A stretch of 64,000 nucleotides of DNA from Mucilaginibacter aquaedulcis. Lineage in GTDB: Bacteria > Bacteroidota > Bacteroidia > Sphingobacteriales > Sphingobacteriaceae. Shown here in pieces: positions 53,987 through 63,749 of this stretch. The notes under the pieces were generated by a model, which was not told the origin of the DNA, made no database searches, and saw only the letters and a list, made by a program, of their open reading frames with translations. Numbering within the stretch: position 1 is the first letter of the stretch; each line of letters begins with the position of its first letter. Location of the stretch: assembly GCF_030409325.1 (NCBI RefSeq), contig NZ_JAUFPR010000002.1, forward strand, positions 1,178,001 through 1,242,000, given 5' to 3'. The position numbers and the translations under genes were made by a program.

Positions 53987-55186
53987 TTATTGCTTAGCTA
54001 TTTTATATAGTTTACCACCATCGGTAGCAGCATAAATGGCACCGTCTTTACCGGTAGCTATGCAGCGCCAGCGTTCGTTTTTATCAGCCAGCAAACGTTC
54101 TTCACCCACCACTTTGTTGTTTTTGATAACTAAACGAATGATGTGTTGCCCGCTTAATGCGCCTATAAACATGTTGTTTTTCCACTCTTCAATGTTACCG
54201 GTGTAAAACATCATGCATCCTGGTGAAATCACCGGATCCCAATAGTAAACTGGCTGAACAGTACCTGCCTTTTGTTGTATTCCTTCATAAACCTTCTCTC
54301 CACTGTACTCTATACCGTAAGTTACATATGGCCAGCCGTAGTTGCTACCCGGTTTTATCAGGTTAACTTCATCGCCGCCACGAGGACCAAATTCAACTTC
54401 CCAAAGCGCTCCTGTAACGGGGTTAATGGAAAGGCCGTCCTGATTACGGAAACCATAAGCATATATTTCCGGTTTAGCATCAGCTTTGCCAATAAAAGGA
54501 TTATTCGCAACTGGTTTTCCTTCTTTAGTGATATGAATGATCTTACCGGTGGTTGCGTTAAGATCTTGTGCTTTTACGCGGATATCGTCGGCCTGCCTGT
54601 CGCCAGAGCTTACGAAAATATTACCTTGCTTATCAAAAACCAATCGCGAACCAAACTGACCAGCACCCTGATAACGTGGGTAAGCCTCCCATATAACTTT
54701 CACATTTTCCAGTTTGGTTTCATCGGCCGATAATTTGCCTTTAGCCACTGCCAGTGTTGAACCTTTGCCGGGCTGTGCGTAAGTCCAATATACCATACGA
54801 TTTTTAGTAAAATCAGGGTCGATATTCACATCAAGCAAGCCCCCCTGCCCCGCGTACTGAACCTCGGGGAAACCGGTAATGGTTTTGGCAACTTTACCGT
54901 CGGTTGTTAATATTTGCATAGTTCCCGGCTTACTGCTTATAAGCAAACGACCGTCGGGTAAAACATGCATCCCCCAGGGACTTTTCAGTTCGGTATTGAT
55001 CACGTTAACCGTATATGGGGTTTTAGTTTTCACGCTACCGATGCGTGTTTGCCCGGTAAATGCCGGTTTGTAATTGCTGTTAGGCTTATTTTTTTCTACA
55101 GGTTCGCCGGTTTGCGCAATACCGGCCGTGGTTAATGATAACAGGAAAACACTTAGGATGAGCGGTTTATTAGCTTTTAAAAACAT
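53987..55186 (-). CDS. PQQ-dependent sugar dehydrogenase family protein
   Basis: A 399-residue exported protein (signal about 1-26) with a six-bladed beta-propeller. Typical blocks are SPWGMHVLPDGRLLISSKPG, PDFTKNRMVYWTYAQPG, YAYGFRNQDGLSINPVTG and EVEFGPRGGDEVNLIKPGSN, which match the GSDH domain of soluble aldose sugar dehydrogenases (PF07995). The family oxidises aldose sugars in the periplasm with PQQ; cofactor genes are not in the window. It is divergent from the AsmA-like gene with a 246-base spacer. Confidence 0.88.
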   Translation of the reverse strand: MFLKANKPLILSVFLLSLTTAGIAQTGEPVEKNKPNSNYKPAFTGQTRIGSVKTKTPYTVNVINTELKSPWGMHVLPDGRLLISSKPGTMQILTTDGKVAKTITGFPEVQYAGQGGLLDVNIDPDFTKNRMVYWTYAQPGKGSTLAVAKGKLSADETKLENVKVIWEAYPRYQGAGQFGSRLVFDKQGNIFVSSGDRQADDIRVKAQDLNATTGKIIHITKEGKPVANNPFIGKADAKPEIYAYGFRNQDGLSINPVTGALWEVEFGPRGGDEVNLIKPGSNYGWPYVTYGIEYSGEKVYEGIQQKAGTVQPVYYWDPVISPGCMMFYTGNIEEWKNNMFIGALSGQHIIRLVIKNNKVVGEERLLADKNERWRCIATGKDGAIYAATDGGKLYKIAKQ

Positions 55187-55432
55187 TCTTTTTATTTTAG
55201 GTTAATGCTAAGTAAGATACAATGTTAACACCCATAAGTTTAAATGCAACATGTTTTTTACGTTACAATTTATATTTAAATGAAAGTATAGAACGAATTA
55301 GGCCTCTTATAATGATTCAGAACAAGCTTATTTAATTATTTTATCATTGGATAAATTATCTTAACAAAATAGCCCGTTTAATGTTATCGTTAGTGAAGCA
55401 GCCAATTGGTCGCTTTTTAAAAAGCATACTAA

Positions 55433-57247
55433 ATGGCTGTTTTTAATTTCAAAAGCCGTTGGCTAAAATTTCTTCTTATCACTTTGGGTGCCATTACCAT
55501 TATAGTACTGGTAGCCGTATTCTTTTTAAATAGTTTCCTTACTGCTAATCTGTCGGGCAAGTTAAAATATGCTGTAACCAAAGGTACCGACAGTTTATAT
55601 AAACTTGATTTCAGCAAGGCCGAATTGCATATCTTCAAAGGCGCTGCTGTACTTTACGATATCTCTTTCACTCCCGACACTAATGTTTACCAGCAATTAA
55701 AGAAGCTGGGCGATGCACCGGGTTCGTTGTATGAATTTCGTGTAAAACGGTTAGAAGTATCCGGTGCCCATCTTTTAAAAGTTTGGTTGCATAAAAAGCT
55801 TGAAGTCGGGCTCATTTCTGTTAAAGACCCTGAAATATATGTTGCCAAATATGGATCAAACGCCGAAAAACCTAAGCATGCTCACCAAACCCTTTATCAA
55901 AAAATTTCCAAAACCTTTGAGTTTGTACAGGTAAATAACATCAATCTAAGCGGAATTACACTAACTTATCGTGATAAATCAAAGCCTAAGCAAGCGGTTT
56001 CTGTGTTAAAGCACATGGAGGTACAAGCCTCCGACTTTTTATTAGATGCCACAAGCCAAAGTGATACCTCGCGCACTCTGTATTGCAAGGATATTGATGC
56101 CACACTCAAACAATATTCCGGAGTTTCGGCCGACAAGTTGTACCGGTATAAGATAGGCTCAATTAAATTATCTACACAAACCTCAAAAGTAGATATCAGC
56201 GATTTGAATGTAAGCCCGATAGATGCCAAAAACTTTTTCAAGAAAAGTAAAAGCGATCGATTTACGCTTCATTTGGATGCAGTTAGCCTTTCACATTTCG
56301 ATTACCTTATGTACCATGAAAACGCTGGGATCACTATTAACCGTGTACAATTAAACAAAGGAGTCTTTCAGGTATTTGCCAACCCTGATGGTAAATTGCC
56401 AACAACAGACAGGCTGGTTACTTTTCCTAACTGGGCCATCAGGCAGCTAAAAATAAATTTACGGATAGACACATTAGATATCCATTCGCTTGATGTTAAT
56501 TATAGTGAGTTTAAAACAAGCTCGGGTAAAACCGGAACTGTACGATTTGAAAAAACTTCTGGTCGGTTCCTAAACCTCACTAATGACAAGAAGTTGTTAT
56601 TGAAAAACCCTATTGCACGGATCGGGCTATCCACCTTGTTTATGGGCAAGGGAAAACTTGATCTTAATTTCACATTTAATCTTGCGGATAAGGACTATAG
56701 TTACGGTTATAAAGGTCATTTAGCACCTATGGAAATGTCAGTTGCCAATCCGGCAGTAATGCCTTTAGGTCTGGTAAAAATTGTTTCTGGTAACATACAA
56801 AGTTTAGACTTCAACATAAATGGCACACAAAGGATTTCAAAAGGGAAAGTGACATTCCTGTACCGGGACCTTAAGGTAGATGTATTGAAGAAAGACGATA
56901 ATAAGGGATATGCCAAGCGCGGATTGATCTCCCTGCTGGCGAATACCGTGGTATTGAAAAAGAATAACCCTGACGATGGCAAAAGCCTGCCAAGGGTAGC
57001 CGACGTGGTTTTTATCCGCCCTAAGAGTTTTCCTTTTTTTAAAACTATATGGTTAACCTTACTTAATGGCCTTAAAGGCGGTGCAGGTGTTGGCAAGGCC
57101 GATGAAAAGAATCCGAAGCAACCTTTAACAGAAAAAGAAAAAAAGGAACAGGCGAAGGCTTTAAAAAAAGCGAAGAAGAATAAAGAAAAAGAGGATAAAG
57201 AATACAAGAAAAAATTAAAAGATAAGAAATCGGGCAAAGCTGATTAG
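55433..57247 (+). CDS. AsmA/DUF748-like membrane-anchored protein
   Basis: A 604-residue protein with one N-terminal membrane helix (about residues 14-35, FLLITLGAITIIVLVAVFFL), then a long repetitive beta-strand region of the type seen in AsmA/DUF748 proteins (KRLEVSGAHLLKVWLHKKLE, PEIYVAKYGSN), and a highly charged Lys/Glu C-terminal tail (about 560-604). AsmA-like proteins bridge the envelope and are thought to help transport lipids to the outer membrane. It is a single gene with its own promoter region. Family assignment is by pattern, so moderate. Confidence 0.7.
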   Translation: MAVFNFKSRWLKFLLITLGAITIIVLVAVFFLNSFLTANLSGKLKYAVTKGTDSLYKLDFSKAELHIFKGAAVLYDISFTPDTNVYQQLKKLGDAPGSLYEFRVKRLEVSGAHLLKVWLHKKLEVGLISVKDPEIYVAKYGSNAEKPKHAHQTLYQKISKTFEFVQVNNINLSGITLTYRDKSKPKQAVSVLKHMEVQASDFLLDATSQSDTSRTLYCKDIDATLKQYSGVSADKLYRYKIGSIKLSTQTSKVDISDLNVSPIDAKNFFKKSKSDRFTLHLDAVSLSHFDYLMYHENAGITINRVQLNKGVFQVFANPDGKLPTTDRLVTFPNWAIRQLKINLRIDTLDIHSLDVNYSEFKTSSGKTGTVRFEKTSGRFLNLTNDKKLLLKNPIARIGLSTLFMGKGKLDLNFTFNLADKDYSYGYKGHLAPMEMSVANPAVMPLGLVKIVSGNIQSLDFNINGTQRISKGKVTFLYRDLKVDVLKKDDNKGYAKRGLISLLANTVVLKKNNPDDGKSLPRVADVVFIRPKSFPFFKTIWLTLLNGLKGGAGVGKADEKNPKQPLTEKEKKEQAKALKKAKKNKEKEDKEYKKKLKDKKSGKAD

Positions 57248-57258
57248 TGTGCATTAAT

Positions 57259-57283
57259 AAAAAAGCCCCGCTGACAGCGAGGC
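57259..57283 (-). terminator. Hairpin with minus-strand T-run
   Basis: The stem GCC-CGCT/AGCG-GGC (57265-57283, one mismatch) is followed on the minus strand by six T (complement of A at 57259-57264). It lies 17 bases after the stop of the plus-strand AsmA-like gene, but its T-run serves minus-strand transcripts. Confidence 0.55.
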
Positions 57284-57521
57284 ATAAATTTCAGTTTGAC
57301 GAACAGAAAATTTTGAAGTAGTGGAAAACATAAATGTTTCTGCTAATTTACAACATATAGCTATACTAACTTTATTCATTCTATTCAACAACGAGTTAAC
57401 AACGTAGCCTCAAACTCTGGTGTCCTAACAGTAATTGTATTTATACGTGTTGCCAAACCTGCATAACAACAGTTCAATATCAAATACAAATATTCTCACC
57501 TCGTAAAATGATTCTAAAAAA

Positions 57522-57547
57522 AATGCGTTCCGATACCGGAACGCATT
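57522..57547. terminator. Strong bidirectional terminator after the SusCD operon
   Basis: Eleven-base arms AATGCGTTCCG and CGGAACGCATT with an ATAC loop; on both strands a run of A precedes and T follows. It lies about 50 bases beyond the SusD stop codon and should end that transcript. Confidence 0.85.
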
Positions 57548-57596
57548 TTTAACATTGATAGGGGTATTTTCGGTTTAACCGAAGGCTTTTATTTAC

Positions 57597-59225
57597 TTAG
57601 AAATTTCCTTTGTCTACATCCCACCATAATCTGGTACCTCCATTATCTGGGCCACCTAAAAGCGTAAGTCCATCTTTAATAGCTGTAGCATTTGTTTTGT
57701 ACTGGTCAATAGGATAAGGTAACCGACGAACCTGTATTTTGGTATCTATTGTTCCGTTGCTGTTATTATTAACTACAGGGAAAAGTTTAGGATAACCTGT
57801 ACGACGGAACTCAGTCCAGGCTTCTTGTCCTTCCGGGAACATGGCCAGCCATTTTTGTGTAATGATGCGCTCCAGCTTAACCTCATTAGCCGCGGCTTCA
57901 TCCCATTTAATGGTAATGTTTGAAAGCGCAGGAGAATTGTTGGTAGCATTCTGAGGATCAACATACGCAATAGGCGAACTGCTTGCATCAGCAATATAAG
58001 CGGCAGCACCGTTGGCTACCCCATATTGGGTCATTGAGGTTTGTATACCTGTTTCATAATCTGTTTGTGCATTGCCTGCCCCTGCCCAGCCACGTATTGC
58101 TGCTTCGGCCTTTAAAAACCATACTTCGGCCGCTGTCATGATCAATTGAGGAGCTGTAGAAGTAAAGGTATTAGTATAGTTATATACTGAATAACCAGAA
58201 TAAGCTGGTTTGGCGCCCACATCAGAACCTATGCGAATACCGATATATTGCCCGGCATATTTAGCTCCCGGCTGAGCAAATTTTTCATCTATGGGTGTAA
58301 AATATTGAGATATCCGGGGATCTTTGTAACCAACCATATATGATTGTATGGATGCATTCATAGAGTTATCTGTATAACTGGCTGTGATTACATAATAATC
58401 ATTCTGACCACTGCCGGCTATAGCAGCATCATCAGCTACAGTTGCTAATAAGCCCCCTTGCGCACTTAAGGCTTTTTCGGCTTCTATTTTGGCAGTTGCG
58501 GGATCAACCTTTACAATATGCATAGCCAAACGCAATCTTAGCGAGTTAGCAAATTTTAACCATTTGGTATAGTCGCCACCGAAAACAACATCTGAGTTTG
58601 CAAAAGGTGCTTTACCAGGATTGGCCGCTATATAGCTTTGCAGATTAGTAGCGGCTGTATCAAGTTGCAAAAACATTTGCTGGTAAATACTTTGCTGGCT
58701 ATCATACGGTGTAGAAACCAGCGAAGTACCAACTTTGCTATAAGGTGCCGGGCCAAACTTGTCGGTTACCCTATCCATTGCCTCAACCTCCAGCAATAAT
58801 GCGATTGCCCAAAAATCGGGTAAAGTAGTTTTGATGCCTAAAGGGGCAAGTTTGTTTTTTATAGGGCCAAGAATTTTAGTGTATATCTGATTAAAAGCTG
58901 AATTATTCCAGCCATCAACAAACACATAGTTCATGTTATACAAAGCCCTGCCAAAAGTTTGCGGTGGGCAGGAATAGCCAGCATATGCATCGGCATTCAG
59001 ATTTTGAGCTATTTGGTAGTTTTGAAAAATTTGCTGCTCTATAGGGATAAACAGTGTAGGTACTTTTAAGTCCTTATCTGGAATACCTGTTTGATCTGTA
59101 TTAAATTTTTCAAAGTTTTTTGTACAACTACTTAATCCCAGTGTGACTAACAAGCACAGTGCAACTAAGTAACAGTGGCGGTTAATGAAGGTATATATCT
59201 TAAAATTTGTTTTCATTGCTTTCAA
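57597..59225 (-). CDS. SusD/RagB-family glycan-binding lipoprotein
   Basis: A 542-residue outer membrane lipoprotein with a long N-terminal signal and lipobox LSSC (Cys34). The SusD-like helical fold is supported by segments such as QSIYQQMFLQLDTAATNLQ, WLKFANSLRLRLAMHI and QEAWTEFRRTGYP near the C-terminus. The family binds oligosaccharides at the cell surface and closes over the SusC barrel. It follows the SusC gene after 14 bases and ends at a strong terminator. Which glycan it binds cannot be read from sequence. Confidence 0.9.
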   Translation of the reverse strand: MKAMKTNFKIYTFINRHCYLVALCLLVTLGLSSCTKNFEKFNTDQTGIPDKDLKVPTLFIPIEQQIFQNYQIAQNLNADAYAGYSCPPQTFGRALYNMNYVFVDGWNNSAFNQIYTKILGPIKNKLAPLGIKTTLPDFWAIALLLEVEAMDRVTDKFGPAPYSKVGTSLVSTPYDSQQSIYQQMFLQLDTAATNLQSYIAANPGKAPFANSDVVFGGDYTKWLKFANSLRLRLAMHIVKVDPATAKIEAEKALSAQGGLLATVADDAAIAGSGQNDYYVITASYTDNSMNASIQSYMVGYKDPRISQYFTPIDEKFAQPGAKYAGQYIGIRIGSDVGAKPAYSGYSVYNYTNTFTSTAPQLIMTAAEVWFLKAEAAIRGWAGAGNAQTDYETGIQTSMTQYGVANGAAAYIADASSSPIAYVDPQNATNNSPALSNITIKWDEAAANEVKLERIITQKWLAMFPEGQEAWTEFRRTGYPKLFPVVNNNSNGTIDTKIQVRRLPYPIDQYKTNATAIKDGLTLLGGPDNGGTRLWWDVDKGNF

Positions 59226-59239
59226 TTAAGGGTGTACAA

Positions 59240-62200
59240 TTAAAAAGTAACATTTAAATTCAAACCGTAGTTACGAGTGACTGGCTGATTAAATACGTCA
59301 ACCCCGCCAAGTCCGTTAGCTGTTGAAGAAGTAACCTCCGGATCATACGGTGCCTTTTTATAGAAATAGATCAGGTTGCGACCGGTTAGTGATAGTTTCA
59401 CTGCCCGGATAGCGGCGGTTTTTGGTAAAGCAAATGTATAACCTACAGCTACCTCACGTAATCTTACTACGGTAGCGCTGTAAACATACTGACCCAACGC
59501 CGCGTTACGGCCACCTATGGATGTATACCATTTTTGAGCATCTAATGTTGAAACAGCTTTACCATCAGGATCAACACCGTTAATTTTCACACCACCGGCA
59601 TCGCGTGCATCACCGCTAACTTTTGATACGCCGTAAGCATCAAGCAATGATTGCATTACTGATACAACTTGTCCTCCAAATTTGCCGTCAACCAAAAAAT
59701 TCAATGATACATTTTTGTAGTTGAAGCTGTTATTCCAACCCAACTGAAATTTAGGAGCAGGATTAGCTATTTTATTAAAATCGGTGCTCAACAAAGGCGA
59801 TCCGGTTGCTGTGATAAGGATACGCCCCTGCGCATCTGTCTGTAGCGTTTGGCCGTAAATATCTCCATATGAGCCGCCTTTTGTGAGGTAAGCACGATAG
59901 CTGTTTGTATTACTGAGCTGATAGATGTTAATGCCATCTTTTGAATCCAGATCAATGATCTTGTTTACATTTCGTGAACCATTTAATGTTGAGGTCCAGT
60001 TGAAATCAGAGCCTGAAACAAAATTATAACCCAAAGTAAACTCGAGGCCTGTATTTTGAATATTACCTGCATTTACATATCCAGCACCAAACCCTGTAGT
60101 AGGATCAGGAGTAATAGGAATGGATTGATTGTATGTATTTGATTTGTAATAAGTAAAGCTAAAGTTCAATTTATCATTCAAAAATCTTAAATCAGTACCT
60201 AACTCCAACGCTTTGGTTTTTTCTGGCTTAAGGGTTGGATAAGGTGGCCTGTTAGCCAGGGTTACACCGTTTGAGCTTGGAGGATTATTGGGGTCTGCCG
60301 CGTTATTAACGGGATTAGATGCGTATTGCTGCACGGTATTACCAACCTGTGCGTACGAACCTCTTACCTTGGCATAAGTAATAGCTTCTGGCAGTTTAAC
60401 CATTTGGCTTACAATGAATGATAAACCTGCTGATGGATAAAAATAATGATCTGTTGGTGTAAATGCGAGGTTTGATGACCAATCGTTACGTGCGGTAAGC
60501 GTTAAATAAACCCAATTTTTATAGGAAAGGTTGGCATTGGCAAATATGGCCTGTATTTGATTATGGTTATTGGCCAGTGTATTAACATTGCTTCCTGAAT
60601 TTACGCCTTGCGCTTTATTTGATACTTGAATATTTTGAATGGTAAACAAGTTAGGTGTAATAAGTCCGTACCCGCCAGTTCCTGTACCCCAGTTAATTCC
60701 AGAGGTAAAGTTGTCGGTGATGCTTGTTCCCACTAAACCATCTAATTTGAAATCAGATTTACCGGGCAAAGTAAAGTTCACGATAACATCGCCATATTTA
60801 TGATTATAAACCTGATCTGAGCCTGAATAACTACCATTATTATTGCTGGTTGCAAGCGGAGCAAGCGTACCGGCATAATAGCGCTGATCATAGGCATCAT
60901 CAGTACGGTCAACCGTTCCGCGAGCCTGAATATATAACCAGCTTGTAAAATCATACTTTACGCTGGCATTCATAATGATACGGTTACGCTTGGAGATATT
61001 TGTATTCCTATTGATGATCCACCATGGGTTTTGCTGCAGATCTTCCTGGAAAGGCCAGCTTTGGGTAGGCACGCCATTACTTCCTAAAGGGCCTTCATAG
61101 CTATTTTTGTAAGGTAATATGTCCTGGCCACGCGGAAACAGGTACAAGCCGGTTAAAGGGTTGGTATAAAAACCTATGGTTGGGCTATTGTTGATCTGCT
61201 GGGTTATATAATTAGCGTTTGCATCAACTGTTAGCTTACTATCTAAAAACTTAGCAGTTTCATGCAAGTTAATGTTATTTCTGGTGAGCTTGTTGCCGGG
61301 CTCAACACCTCTTGCATCTGTATTGGCATAAGAGAAATAGGTTTGAGCTATTTCATTACCACCAGATAAACTCAGTGCATTTGTAAAATTATTACCGGTT
61401 TGATAAAAGTCTGAAAGGTAATTTTTTGCAGGCGTAGCCAATTTAGGACCAAAACTTGTTGTAGAGCCCGCTGTAGTAGCGCCGTAGTTGTTCTGAAATT
61501 CAGGCTCATAAGCATTTTTGCTTATTGATGCCGCTGATGAAAAGTTTATGGTAGTTTTGCCGGACTTACCTTTTTTGGTAGTTATAACAATAACACCGTT
61601 AGCAGCCTGGCTGCCATATAATGCGGCTGCCGAAGCACCCTTTAAAACGGTTAGGCTTTCAATATCTTCAGGGTTTAAGTTAGATATACCATCACCACCA
61701 TCAGGGGTACCGCCGTAGGTGCTGTTAGGCTGGCCGTTAGCATTTGCACTGTTGCTCATCGGCACACCATCAATCACGTAAAGTGGCTGGTTATCACCCG
61801 TAGCCGATCTGTTACCGCGTAATAGAACCTTTGAAGAGCCACCTACGCCAGATGCACTTGGGGTAATGGTAACACCCGCAACCTTACCGTTAACCGAGTT
61901 TATTAAGTTATCACTTTTAACAGCCGTTAGTTCCGGCCCACCAACTGATTGGGTAGCATAGGTAAGTGATTTTTCTGATCTTTTAATACCAAGCGCAGTT
62001 ACCACTACCTCATTCAACCCCTTCGCCGACGAGCTCAGTACTACGTTGAGAGCCGCAGCATTAACCACAGTTAATTCTTTAGTGGCATAGCCTATGTATG
62101 TAAAAACCAAAATATCACCAGGATTGGCCTGTAAACTGAATTTACCATCTGCATTTGACTGCGTGCCCGTTTTAGTACCCTTAATACTAATGTTTACGCC

Positions 62201-62392
62201 AACCAAAGCCAGGCCTGTGCTATCTTTTACCGTTCCGGTTATCGGCCCAGCTTGTTTTAAATTAGTATAACCAAAAGCCCCACGGCTCCCGGCATTATAT
62301 TTATTCTTCCCGAGTACACGGGTATTTTTATTTGCAAAAGCACTTATGCCTAAGAAAATAAATAAATACGTGATAGATAATTTTTTTATCAT
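59240..62392 (-). CDS. SusC/RagA-family TonB-linked outer membrane receptor
   Basis: I start at ATG 62392, which opens a signal peptide (MIKKLSITYLFIFLGISAFA); an upstream ATG at 62500 adds 36 non-conserved residues. After the signal come a carboxypeptidase-regulatory-like domain (GTVKDSTGLALVGVNISIKG), a plug domain with LNPEDIESLTVLKGASAAAL and YGSQAANGVIVITTKKGKSG, typical of SusC, and a large beta barrel to the C-terminus (TRNYGLNLNVTF). SusC imports oligosaccharides using TonB energy and pairs with the SusD encoded directly downstream. No anti-sigma or hybrid regulator is adjacent. Confidence 0.93.
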   Translation of the reverse strand: MIKKLSITYLFIFLGISAFANKNTRVLGKNKYNAGSRGAFGYTNLKQAGPITGTVKDSTGLALVGVNISIKGTKTGTQSNADGKFSLQANPGDILVFTYIGYATKELTVVNAAALNVVLSSSAKGLNEVVVTALGIKRSEKSLTYATQSVGGPELTAVKSDNLINSVNGKVAGVTITPSASGVGGSSKVLLRGNRSATGDNQPLYVIDGVPMSNSANANGQPNSTYGGTPDGGDGISNLNPEDIESLTVLKGASAAALYGSQAANGVIVITTKKGKSGKTTINFSSAASISKNAYEPEFQNNYGATTAGSTTSFGPKLATPAKNYLSDFYQTGNNFTNALSLSGGNEIAQTYFSYANTDARGVEPGNKLTRNNINLHETAKFLDSKLTVDANANYITQQINNSPTIGFYTNPLTGLYLFPRGQDILPYKNSYEGPLGSNGVPTQSWPFQEDLQQNPWWIINRNTNISKRNRIIMNASVKYDFTSWLYIQARGTVDRTDDAYDQRYYAGTLAPLATSNNNGSYSGSDQVYNHKYGDVIVNFTLPGKSDFKLDGLVGTSITDNFTSGINWGTGTGGYGLITPNLFTIQNIQVSNKAQGVNSGSNVNTLANNHNQIQAIFANANLSYKNWVYLTLTARNDWSSNLAFTPTDHYFYPSAGLSFIVSQMVKLPEAITYAKVRGSYAQVGNTVQQYASNPVNNAADPNNPPSSNGVTLANRPPYPTLKPEKTKALELGTDLRFLNDKLNFSFTYYKSNTYNQSIPITPDPTTGFGAGYVNAGNIQNTGLEFTLGYNFVSGSDFNWTSTLNGSRNVNKIIDLDSKDGINIYQLSNTNSYRAYLTKGGSYGDIYGQTLQTDAQGRILITATGSPLLSTDFNKIANPAPKFQLGWNNSFNYKNVSLNFLVDGKFGGQVVSVMQSLLDAYGVSKVSGDARDAGGVKINGVDPDGKAVSTLDAQKWYTSIGGRNAALGQYVYSATVVRLREVAVGYTFALPKTAAIRAVKLSLTGRNLIYFYKKAPYDPEVTSSTANGLGGVDVFNQPVTRNYGLNLNVTF

Positions 62393-62500
62393 ACAGATGA
62401 ATTTGAATTTTGAATTAGTTAATAGTTCAGTTAATAGTAGCTCGAGTGTCTGTTTCGTGTTATTAAGGATTTTATTTATACAGTTTTTATCCTGAGGCAC

Positions 62501-63204
62501 ACTTTATCACGTTTATCGGCCTTCAAAGAGAGTAATTGGGAATAAATTCAGAAGAAGCATCGAAAAAATCACCACAAATTGCCAAAACGCTTACGGCGTG
62601 TAACAATTATATGTGTTTTTGTTAATAAATTTTCATTATATAGTGTTAAATTTAAAAAAATGATTCTTTTTAAAATTTTTTCAAATGAATAATGTTTTAA
62701 CATCTATTTTTTACGAGTTTTTATTTTTTATTTTAAGTGTTTTATGTAATTAGCAAAAGTTTTGTCAGATATTTTATTTAAAAAATTAAAAATTTTGATA
62801 AAAAGTTAAAAAATAATGGCATTAAATACTTTTAAACGTCTAAAAAATTAAATTTTATAAAATCTAGAGCCATAAATAAAATAATTTATTGCCATTTTGT
62901 AAATAAAGACATTACAAAAAGAGACTAATGAAATTGATACAGAGAACCTGAATAATATTGCGCTTATTTTAACAATCTACTAGATGAATGGCAGATAACT
63001 TTAAAGCTAAATAGAAAAAATGCAAAGCCATCCGGTATTTTATACTTAACTATCGATTAATATTCGATTATTCAGAAAATTTAGCCCAGGAGGGTCTGAT
63101 TTTAAGGAGTGGAGCAATTAGAGATCTGATTGAAAGGGAACTATCCCGGTATAGCGTAAAAGGCTGACAATACGCTTCAGATTGAGAAGATCGATCAATT
63201 CGGA
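62501..63204. other. Very AT-rich intergenic region upstream of SusC
   Basis: Long A/T runs dominate, especially 62630-62900. It should hold the SusC promoter and leader. I see no clear gene, but one frame at about 62990-63169 stays open for about 60 codons without a start and looks vaguely protein-like; it may be a remnant. Confidence 0.4.
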
Positions 63205-63429
63205 TTAATGCCTGATCCGGTTTTCGGCTTTAGAGGTTAGCCTGTTGAACAGATTTTCAATATCGCTAACCAGGTATCGATCAACGTATACCGAATACCG
63301 GTCCCTGTGTTTGATAATGTGGGTGACTACAGGTACGTAATTTAACATTAAAATCTTCTTCAAGCGCTTCGCCGAAATATGATACGTTTGGCAAATCTGC
63401 GTTTGGCACATAAATAACTGCTTCTCCAT
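63205..63429 (-). CDS. Possible small helix-turn-helix protein
   Basis: A 74-residue ORF with a segment resembling a helix-turn-helix (QTYHISAKRLKKILMLNYV) and a basic body. It could be a small DNA-binding protein, an excisionase-like remnant or a chance ORF. It stands alone in an AT-rich spacer with no coupled neighbour. Confidence 0.35.
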   Translation of the reverse strand: MEKQLFMCQTQICQTYHISAKRLKKILMLNYVPVVTHIIKHRDRYSVYVDRYLVSDIENLFNRLTSKAENRIRH

Positions 63430-63749
63430 TAGATTTTTACATTAGTCCATATTGATTCATTTAACGTACCCTTACAACTAAAAGTTGTATTTATTGAAAT
63501 TAAATTTCATTAAGCCGATTGAAGTATCTGATCCAAATGATTCATATCATAAATTTTGGTGCTTGTTTGGAAGGCCTTTTTGTTGACAATAAATGCTATT
63601 ATTAAAGCGAGCGAATAAGCATTTGTTCAATTTCATTGTTTTATCAAAGTTAAACCTATATTTAGGAGCCGTAGTTCTGGATCAGCACTATTCAGTTTCA
63701 ATTTGTTGTTCTAAGCCGGTAACATTATTCAAATACTAATTCATCGCCA
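63430..63749. other. Spacer before the GH106-like lipoprotein gene
   Basis: I find no gene here. A small hairpin, ACAACT/AGTTGT, lies near 63474-63488. The downstream half should carry the promoter of the GH106-like gene. Confidence 0.45.

Larger units (their letters stand above)
57248..57596. other. Spacer with two hairpins
   Basis: The stretch between the AsmA-like gene and the SusD gene holds no ORF I can support. It contains the hairpins at 57259-57283 and 57522-57547. Between them (57284-57521) the sequence is AT-rich and without an evident gene. Confidence 0.5.

Noticed and set aside
62990..63169. Plus-strand open frame of about 60 codons ending RELSRYSVKG
   Set aside because: It has no start codon in frame and no recognised family; at best a gene remnant in an AT-rich spacer.
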